Of a DNA stretch of 8,549 nt, positions 1 to 3,755 are shown piece after piece (position 1 is the first letter of the stretch; each line of letters starts with the position of its first letter). Position numbers and translations under genes: made by a program. The notes beneath the pieces were generated by a model that did not search any database, was not told the DNA's origin, and saw only the letters and a list, made by a program, of their open reading frames with translations. This stretch comes from JBHENN01 sp046262015. Lineage in GTDB: Bacteria > Actinomycetota > CADDZG01 > WHSQ01. The stretch spans positions 1 to 8,549 of the forward strand of contig JBHENN010000034.1 of assembly GCA_046262015.1 (NCBI GenBank), read 5' to 3'.

Positions 1-239
1 AGGTTGTGCGTGACGAATCCACGCTCGTTGAGGAAATCTGCCACCAGGGCGCTTCGCTGCCCGATCTGGCAAACCACGACGAAGGTAGCCCCCCGATCGA
101 GATCCTCGAAGCGAGTGGAGATCTGCCCGATCGGTATGTGCACGGACCCTTGGATGTGTCCGGCCGCGAACTCATAGTCCTCGCGGACATCCAGGAATCG
201 AGCCGTATCAGTCAGCCGGCTCGCCTCGAGCGCTTTCAC
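1..239 (-). CDS. Rhodanese-like domain protein, N-terminal part (cut by window edge)
   Basis: The minus strand encodes at least 79 residues of a single-domain rhodanese, the sulfurtransferase fold that carries a persulfide on an active-site cysteine. Visible landmarks in order: the strand and turn FLDVRED at residues 15-21, the GHIQGSVHIPI block at 27-37 (family pattern GHIpGAxniP), then the active-site loop CQIGQRS at 57-63, which fits CxxGxRS with Cys57 as the sulfur carrier. The rest of the domain (GG..W helix region) lies beyond base 1. GTG at 239 is chosen because an in-frame TAA occurs four codons upstream and no ATG exists in this frame. No signal peptide is visible, so it is probably cytoplasmic. 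The plus-strand frame over the same bases has no recognisable content. Physiological role (thiosulfate sulfurtransferase, sulfur relay or sensor) cannot be decided from the sequence. Confidence 0.88.
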   Translation of the reverse strand, partial: MKALEASRLTDTARFLDVREDYEFAAGHIQGSVHIPIGQISTRFEDLDRGATFVVVCQIGQRSALVADFLNERGFVTHN

Positions 240-308
240 GACTTCATTTTAGCCTCGTCACCGCCGCGCTGACCTCTGCTGGAACGCAGCGTCAACTTTG
301 GCTTTTTC

Positions 309-326
309 GCCCTCAGGAAAGAGGGC
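309..326. repeat. Perfect 6-bp hairpin in the rhodanese/tRNA-fragment gap
   Basis: GCCCTC, six-base loop AGGAAA, GAGGGC. On the plus strand it is followed by CCATTTTC, on the minus strand by GAAAAAG. It therefore lacks the clean U-tract of an intrinsic terminator, although a weak terminator on the plus strand is conceivable. It lies in the non-coding stretch (240-359) that replaces the expected 3' half of the tRNA. Confidence 0.4.
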
Positions 327-359
327 CCATTTTCGCAGGTCGCACACCGTAAAGGCCGT

Positions 360-402
360 TCTGATTACCATGGAGACGCTCTGCCGACTGAGCTAACGGG
401 GC
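360..402 (-). pseudogene. 5' half of tRNA-Thr(GGT), 3' half missing
   Basis: Reading from 402 downward, the sequence follows the tRNA layout exactly: acceptor strand GCCCCGT, TA, D-stem GCTC with loop AGTCGGCA and closing GAGC, a single G, then anticodon strand TCTCC and loop ATGGTAA. In standard numbering the anticodon GGT falls at 34-36 (bases 367-369), so the parent was tRNA-Thr. After the loop the match fails: the next five bases TCAGA pair at only three of five positions with TCTCC. No TTCRA T-loop and no ACGGGGC acceptor complement follow. A -10-like TATCCT lies 13 nt upstream. The gene cannot give a functional cloverleaf and is best read as a broken tRNA. A short mosaic or an unusual split tRNA is much less likely. 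Confidence 0.8.
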
Positions 403-415
403 GTGAACGGGCTAG

Positions 416-421
416 AGGATA
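416..421 (-). promoter_or_regulatory. Possible -10 box of the former tRNA-Thr
   Basis: TATCCT (TANNNT type) ends 13 nt before the tRNA 5' base. The same hexamer occurs 16 nt before the intact tRNA-Tyr in this window. No convincing -35 is seen. It suggests the tRNA fragment retains its own promoter end. Confidence 0.3.
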
Positions 422-430
422 CCCGCTTGG

Positions 431-450
431 CAGGTCGGATCAGCGACCTG
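431..450. repeat. Inverted repeat, 7-bp arms (CAGGTCG / CGACCTG)
   Basis: Perfect 7-bp arms around the six-base spacer GATCAG, located 47 nt beyond the stop codon of the secreted six-cysteine protein gene on its downstream side. No T-run follows on either strand, so I do not call it a terminator. It could stabilise the mRNA 3' end or be a protein-binding site. Confidence 0.45.
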
Positions 451-466
451 GACAGATAGACAGATA
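451..466. repeat. Tandem 8-bp direct repeat GACAGATA x2
   Basis: Two exact adjacent copies of GACAGATA sit immediately beside the 7-bp inverted repeat. Such short tandem duplications can be target-site or slippage products. Nothing in the sequence decides between these. Confidence 0.5.
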
Positions 467-496
467 GGTCGGCATCTCTGGACTGATGAGGACCTC

Positions 497-919
497 CTAC
501 TGGTCGCGCTTCCTCACTAGCGTCCCGCACTCGTAGATGCCGAGCCCGAGACCCTCGGCGGTGCAATAAAGCTGCTGCCCCTTCTTCACATGCTCGAGCG
601 TCTCGTAGCTCCCGCCAGCGGCGCAGCCTCCTCCGGCATAGGTACATGAAAGCAGTAGGTAGCGGAGGCCCGTGATCTGGCTTCGGGCCTCGAGACGGAT
701 GGTGGCTGCCGCCGACGAAGGCGCCTGCCCTCGGATCGAGCCTCCGAGATACAGCTGTCCGCCTTCATATTTGAACGAGCATTCAGCAGCGTTTTTGAAT
801 TTTCCACCGCAGTTCGGTCCCTGGACACGTTTGTCGTGAGGATGATTGGCGATCGCTGGGCTTGCCATCGATGTGGCCATCAAGGTCGATAGGATCATTC
901 CGATCAAATGGCGCTTCAT
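497..919 (-). CDS. Small secreted six-cysteine protein of unknown function
   Basis: 140 residues that I do not recognise as a named family. The N-terminus is a clear Sec signal peptide: basic MKRH, hydrophobic segment to about residue 18, and AIA-N cleavage after residue 24. The mature chain of about 116 residues has six cysteines (37, 47, 92, 99, 119, 131), enough for three disulfides, and is rich in Gly, Ser and Ala. The alternating pattern in the second half (hydrophobic strand, Cys, turn) suggests a small disulfide-bonded beta domain. The ATG at 919 is supported by AGGGAG six bases upstream and by the position of the signal peptide. No gene overlaps it. The upstream side is a 325-nt gap shared with the divergent HTH gene. 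It is expected to be extracellular. A role as inhibitor, adhesin or envelope protein would be a guess. Confidence 0.8.
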   Translation of the reverse strand: MKRHLIGMILSTLMATSMASPAIANHPHDKRVQGPNCGGKFKNAAECSFKYEGGQLYLGGSIRGQAPSSAAATIRLEARSQITGLRYLLLSCTYAGGGCAAGGSYETLEHVKKGQQLYCTAEGLGLGIYECGTLVRKRDQ

Positions 920-1221
920 GATTTTCTCCCTGGTGGTGGTTTATCCCTAAGTGATGCTACGAACCTCGTGTGTCCTCCGGTTTGCATCTCTTCGAAATGA
1001 TTCGCTCAAAACCGCCTTTTACCTTCCATATCCCCGGCGTGATTCCCGGCCGGCTCGATAAGCCGGGTCATAGGTGGCGCCCACCGAGATCAAGGCGTGG
1101 TCGACTAAAATGTGGGATTGAGTGCCTTGCCGGGGTTCTCGATCCGCCGTCGAGGATCTCCTCGGCGCGCCCGAGCCCTAGGTGGGTGGCGCCGGCTAGC
1201 CCCGCTGAGTAGATATCGACT

Positions 1222-1227
1222 TATATA
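1222..1227 (+). promoter_or_regulatory. Probable -10 box of the HTH/nucleotidyltransferase operon
   Basis: TATATA lies 17 nt before the ATG in an AT-rich island of an otherwise GC-rich region, which gives a very short 5' leader. No good -35 is seen. It overlaps the left arm of the operator-like inverted repeat, as expected for an autorepressed TA promoter. Confidence 0.45.
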
Positions 1228-1240
1228 TCCGGTAGGATAT
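1225..1240. promoter_or_regulatory. Operator-like inverted repeat ATATCC-GGTA-GGATAT over the SD site
   Basis: A perfect 6-bp inverted repeat with a 4-bp spacer ends four bases before the ATG of the HTH gene. Its right arm overlaps the SD-like AGGA (1234-1237), and its left arm overlaps the -10 candidate. A partial direct repeat GATATCG occurs at 1212-1218 and again at 1236-1242. Xre-type antitoxins commonly repress their own promoter through such palindromes. Binding here is inferred. Confidence 0.55.
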
Positions 1241-1244
1241 CGCT

Positions 1245-1607
1245 ATGAACGATCCTTCCGGGACCCTTGTCAAGCTTGCTCGCCTCCGCAGTGGACTCTC
1301 TCAGCGAGAGCTCGCCCACAGGGCAGGCACATCCCAGCCGACACTCGCCGCCTACGAATCGGGTCGCAAAGCACCGACCCTAAAGACGCTCATGAGAGTG
1401 CTAGATGCAGCAGGCTTCGAGTTGCGGTTTCGGCTCGAACCGGCTGACCCCCACGACGATTGGATCCGCGCTTACGAAGAACGGCTTCCGGCAGCCGTCC
1501 TGAACAAGATCCGTGATGACGATCGGCGGCGGATCGCTCGGGCGAAGGTCCGAAAACGTGCACCCGTGGCCACAGCCCGAGAGGGCGCGACAGGGGCGAA
1601 GCCATGA
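1245..1607 (+). CDS. Xre-family HTH regulator, probable antitoxin
   Basis: 120 residues with an N-terminal HTH_3 (Cro/C1) domain. Helix LVKLARLRSGL (8-18) is followed by the classic pair SQRELAHRAG (19-28) and SQPTLAAYESG (30-40), where SQPTL-YE is the DNA-recognition helix. The rest (about 60-120) is Arg/Lys-rich with a helix around AYEERLPAAVLNKI and an Ala/Arg-rich disordered tail, a likely toxin-contact region. ATG at 1245 has AGGA seven bases upstream. The stop overlaps the next gene in ATGA, so the two are translationally coupled. Partnered with a nucleotidyltransferase-fold protein, it most likely is the antitoxin and autorepressor of a TA or abortive-infection-like module. A plain transcription factor is the alternative. 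Confidence 0.85.
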   Translation: MNDPSGTLVKLARLRSGLSQRELAHRAGTSQPTLAAYESGRKAPTLKTLMRVLDAAGFELRFRLEPADPHDDWIRAYEERLPAAVLNKIRDDDRRRIARAKVRKRAPVATAREGATGAKP

Positions 1608-2104
1608 CGGGTGGAGACAGGCCTCCGGACATTGCCTCGATCGTCAGGACCCTTGGGTTCCACCGGGTTGAGTTCGTTGTGATCGGGGCACTGGCTGGCC
1701 TTCTTCAAGGGATCCCACTTCCTCGAACGCTGGATGTCGACATCACTCCAGGACCAAGCAAGGAAAACAGACGACGCCTAGCCGAGGCGCTGAAAGATAT
1801 GGAGGCGACTCTTCGGCTGCCGGACCCGTCGGAGATCGTCTCGATCCCACTCGACGAGCACACCTTCGACAACATCCAATCGCTGACTCTTACGACGAAG
1901 TTCGGACCACTTGACATCCTCTTTAAACCCGAGGGAACCGCAGGCTACGAGGACCTCGCCCTGCGCGCCACCATCGTCGAAGACGATGGAGTGGGGATCC
2001 CGGTGATCTCTGTGGAGGATCTCGTGAGCTCGAAGCGAGCCGCCGGCCGTCAGAAGGACCTAGAGCACCTTCTCACCATCGAGCAATATCTCGAGGAGAG
2101 TTAA
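1604..2104 (+). CDS. Nucleotidyltransferase-fold protein, probable toxin of the HTH pair (AbiEii/DUF6036-like)
   Basis: 166 residues, a minimal nucleotidyltransferase (NTase) domain. Motif order: hydrophobic strand FVVIGALAGLLQG (24-36), then RTLDVDI (41-47) giving the metal-binding pair Asp44/Asp46, and a third carboxylate Asp104 in FGPLDILF (100-107). The C-terminal SVEDLVSSKRAAGRQKDLEHL (136-156) is the conserved helix with the LxxxK..gR.KD signature of AbiEii-type and DUF6036-type NTases. The expected hG[GS] is GA here (Gly28-Ala29), a small deviation. The gene overlaps the HTH gene by 4 bp (ATGA), so both come from one mRNA. Related NTase toxins such as MenT modify tRNA acceptor ends, but substrate and toxicity are not deducible here. 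It ends 29 nt before the remnant of vapC on the opposite strand. Confidence 0.78.
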   Translation: MTGGDRPPDIASIVRTLGFHRVEFVVIGALAGLLQGIPLPRTLDVDITPGPSKENRRRLAEALKDMEATLRLPDPSEIVSIPLDEHTFDNIQSLTLTTKFGPLDILFKPEGTAGYEDLALRATIVEDDGVGIPVISVEDLVSSKRAAGRQKDLEHLLTIEQYLEES

Positions 2105-2133
2105 GTCTCGTTATGTCGCCCATCGAGCCCGCA

Positions 2134-2193
2134 TCAAACTCTCGAAGCGCGGAGGAAATCGACCCAGATCGAGGTATCGGGCAGAGCACTCAC
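2134..2193 (-). pseudogene. vapC: vapC remnant: first ~19 codons of a PIN-domain toxin
   Basis: Starting at a GTG that overlaps the vapB stop (GTGA), the minus strand reads VSALPDTSIWVDFLRASRV and then TGA. LPDTSIWVDFLR is the hallmark N-terminus of VapC, with the first catalytic Asp of the PIN domain at residue 6. A full VapC is about 130 residues. The remaining frames downstream contain nothing PIN-like, because the HTH/NTase module begins within 30 bp. The gene is therefore truncated, probably at a recombination or insertion junction between 2105 and 2134, and cannot make an active nuclease. Confidence 0.82.
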
Positions 2194-2390
2194 GTCGCGC
2201 GGTCGCTCTTCCTTTCGGGAGTGACGTCTTCGACCTCGAGCGTCCCCGCCAAACGGCGGACCCCGTCAGTCGCCTCCTCGGTGACGTACTGCCGGATCGC
2301 GATCTCGACCGCGGCGCGTTTGGTGAGCCCCGGATGACGCGCTAGCAGGGCCCTCAGCAGGCGGTCGTCGATGTCCAGGGTCGTCCGCAT
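2190..2390 (-). CDS. vapB: VapB-family antitoxin (ribbon-helix-helix), now without its toxin
   Basis: 66 residues of the VapB/DUF2191 type. The DNA-contacting strand MRTTLDIDD (1-9) is followed by helix DRLLRALLARHPG and by helix KRAAVEIAIRQYVTEEA, with a C-terminal toxin-binding tail containing LAGTLEVED. Length and pattern match full-length VapB proteins, so this gene appears intact. The start at 2390 lies directly beside an operator-like inverted repeat and has no evident SD, so a leaderless or near-leaderless transcript is likely. Its stop overlaps the vapC start (GTGA), showing the original vapBC operon structure. Since vapC is reduced to a stub, the antitoxin is an orphan. It may still bind its promoter or neutralise a related VapC elsewhere (inference). 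Confidence 0.85.
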   Translation of the reverse strand: MRTTLDIDDRLLRALLARHPGLTKRAAVEIAIRQYVTEEATDGVRRLAGTLEVEDVTPERKSDRAT

Positions 2391-2391
2391 G

Positions 2392-2409
2392 ATGCCATCA
2401 GTATGGCGT
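2392..2409. promoter_or_regulatory. Probable VapB operator (ATGCCAT-CAGT-ATGGCGT)
   Basis: Two 7-bp arms matching at six of seven positions around a 4-bp spacer, immediately upstream of the vapB ATG. Location and size fit the autoregulatory sites of VapBC systems. On the minus strand a weak -10-like CATACT lies 9 nt before the start codon, inside the repeat. Confidence 0.5.
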
Positions 2410-2550
2410 AGCTAGGGCCAGTCTCTGCCCGCCGGCATCCGGGCGCGAGCCCCTCTCAGACCACGCGGGGGCCGCCTGATCCACTGCAGCGCTGCCGCCA
2501 CCCGGCAGGAGCGCCTGTATAGCCGGCGAACCCCTCGGGAGGAGACAACC

Positions 2551-2571
2551 GTGACGAAAGGACAGCCGTGA
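2551..2571 (+). CDS. Possible 6-codon leader ORF before the propeller gene
   Basis: GTG ACG AAA GGA CAG CCG TGA encodes MTKGQP. It is preceded by GGGAGGAG (2537-2544) six bases upstream, the strongest Shine-Dalgarno match in this part of the window, and its TGA overlaps the GTG of the propeller gene (GTGA). Such geometry favours translational coupling. It may equally be chance, with both ribosome sites feeding the same region. Confidence 0.35.
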   Translation: MTKGQP

Positions 2572-3755
2572 AGAAGCTGCTTGGGGTAGCGCTGGTCGCC
2601 GTAGGGCTCGTGGTCGGCGCGCAGAGCGGCGCCTCGGCTCACGTCGACAAGAGCGACAACGTCAAGCTGGTCTCGACCTTCAAGTACAAGATCGACCCGG
2701 ACAACAAGTTCTTCACCGCGGGGACCGACCTGGCGTTCTCCGGGAAGTACGTCTACGCCGCCCAGCAAGGGCCCGAGACCGCCGGCATCCACATCATCGA
2801 CGCGTCCGGCAAGAAGCCCAGAGAGGTCGGCTTCTTCAAGTGCTCGGCCAGCCAGAACGACGTCGCCGTGGTGCGCCCCGGGCTCCTCGCCAACGCCTAC
2901 CACAGCGGCAACTGTGGCGGTCCCGGAGGTGGCGTGAGCCTGATCGACGTTCGCAACCCCAAGCGCGCCCGGGTGCTCGGCGCGGTGACGAACCTGCCCG
3001 GAGGGAGCCACACGCTGACCGTCTATCCCGGCAAGCCGATCATCTACGCGTCGCCCGGCGGACTGGCCAACGGGGGCGGAACCGAGCAGATCCTGGACGT
3101 GTCCAACCCGCGGAAACCGAAGGTCGCGGCGACCTACCTGCCCAGCCGCATCGGGTGCCACGACCTGACGTTCTCGTTCACCAAGGAGCGCAAGCTGGCG
3201 GTCTGCGCGGGGCTCACCGAGACCCAGATCTGGGACGTCTCCGACCCCCTGGCGCCCGAGACGATCGGCCGCATCGTGAACCCCTTGATGTTCTTCCCCC
3301 ACTCGGCCGCGGTGACCGACGACGGCAGGTACCTGGTGCTCGGCGACGAGGCGTTCGCCGCGGACGACTGCGTCGGCGGTCCTCTCGGGGCGCTCTGGGT
3401 GTACGACATCTCCAACCCCGCGGCGCCCGTCCCGATGAGCTACTACGGAGCGAGCCGCGGGCCCGCGGTCAGCTCGCCCGAGGTCGACCGCGGCGACTGG
3501 TGTACCGCGCACCTGTTCAACTTCGTCCCGGGCACCTACACGCTCGTCAGCTCGTGGTATGCCGCCGGTATGAACGTGCTCGACCTCAGCGATCCGAGGA
3601 TGCCCCGGGAGATCGCCCACTACCAGGAGGACGAGACGAACTACTGGTCGGCGTACTGGTACGACGGGCGCATCTGGGCCAACGACCGTGAGCGCGGCGC
3701 GCTCGACGTCTTCGAGGTCAAGGGCATCAAGGAGAAGAAAGGCGGCCGGGGCTGA
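2568..3755 (+). CDS. Secreted LVIVD-repeat beta-propeller protein
   Basis: 395 residues. A Sec signal peptide covers residues 1-24 (MKKLL, hydrophobic core, ASA-H cleavage). The rest is made of propeller blades of the LVIVD type, each ending in a strand and turn of the form I-x-D-[VI]-[SR]-[ND]-P: 74-88 (degenerate), 123-137, 173-188, 219-234, 276-291, 335-350, and a partial last one near 378-386. Six cysteines (92, 116, 197, 213, 268, 312) suggest disulfides, fitting an extracellular protein. Histidines 148, 198, 245 and 315 recur at the start of successive blade strands. GTG at 2568 is chosen because AAAGGA lies five bases upstream and it places the signal peptide at the N-terminus. Propellers of this family lack a general catalytic role, and the function is probably binding. 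The protease frame begins at its stop codon, so the two are likely co-expressed. The C-terminus is lysine-rich and disordered. Confidence 0.9.
   Translation: MKKLLGVALVAVGLVVGAQSGASAHVDKSDNVKLVSTFKYKIDPDNKFFTAGTDLAFSGKYVYAAQQGPETAGIHIIDASGKKPREVGFFKCSASQNDVAVVRPGLLANAYHSGNCGGPGGGVSLIDVRNPKRARVLGAVTNLPGGSHTLTVYPGKPIIYASPGGLANGGGTEQILDVSNPRKPKVAATYLPSRIGCHDLTFSFTKERKLAVCAGLTETQIWDVSDPLAPETIGRIVNPLMFFPHSAAVTDDGRYLVLGDEAFAADDCVGGPLGALWVYDISNPAAPVPMSYYGASRGPAVSSPEVDRGDWCTAHLFNFVPGTYTLVSSWYAAGMNVLDLSDPRMPREIAHYQEDETNYWSAYWYDGRIWANDRERGALDVFEVKGIKEKKGGRG

Larger units (their letters stand above)
920..1244. other. Non-coding gap between divergent genes, with several short palindromes
   Basis: No open frame here has recognisable content or a good ribosome site. 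Exact short inverted repeats visible: CCGGCT-CGATA-AGCCGG at 1050-1066, GGTGG-CGC-CCACC at 1073-1085, and CGAGGA-TC-TCCTCG at 1151-1164. None is followed by a T-run. Base composition is less GC-biased at 950-1040 than in the flanking genes. The gap must hold divergent promoters for the secreted protein and the HTH gene. It could also be decayed mobile DNA, but I see no coding remnant that proves this. Confidence 0.5.

Noticed and set aside
6..272. Plus-strand 88-residue open frame at the left edge
   Set aside because: The minus strand encodes a recognisable rhodanese with its active-site loop; the plus frame is its shadow.
309..326. Hairpin as an intrinsic terminator
   Set aside because: No proper T-tract after the stem on either strand.
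326..1115. Weak resemblance between CCCATTTTCGCAGGTCGCAC (plus, near 326) and CCCACATTTTAGTCGACCAC (minus, near 1113), as possible ends of one element
   Set aside because: Needs gaps and several mismatches, and no transposase remnant lies between; treated as chance.
970..1447. Two plus-strand open frames in and beyond the 920-1244 gap
   Set aside because: No ribosome sites, no family resemblance, Pro/Arg-rich composition typical of non-coding GC-rich frames, and one overlaps the HTH gene.
2113..2337. Plus-strand frame over vapB/vapC
   Set aside because: Antisense to the clear VapB coding sequence; no motif.
3735..3755. Programmed -1 frameshift fusing propeller and protease
   Set aside because: No canonical slippery heptamer, and the protease frame carries its own signal-peptide-like segment. 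Kept only as an alternative to the CTG start.
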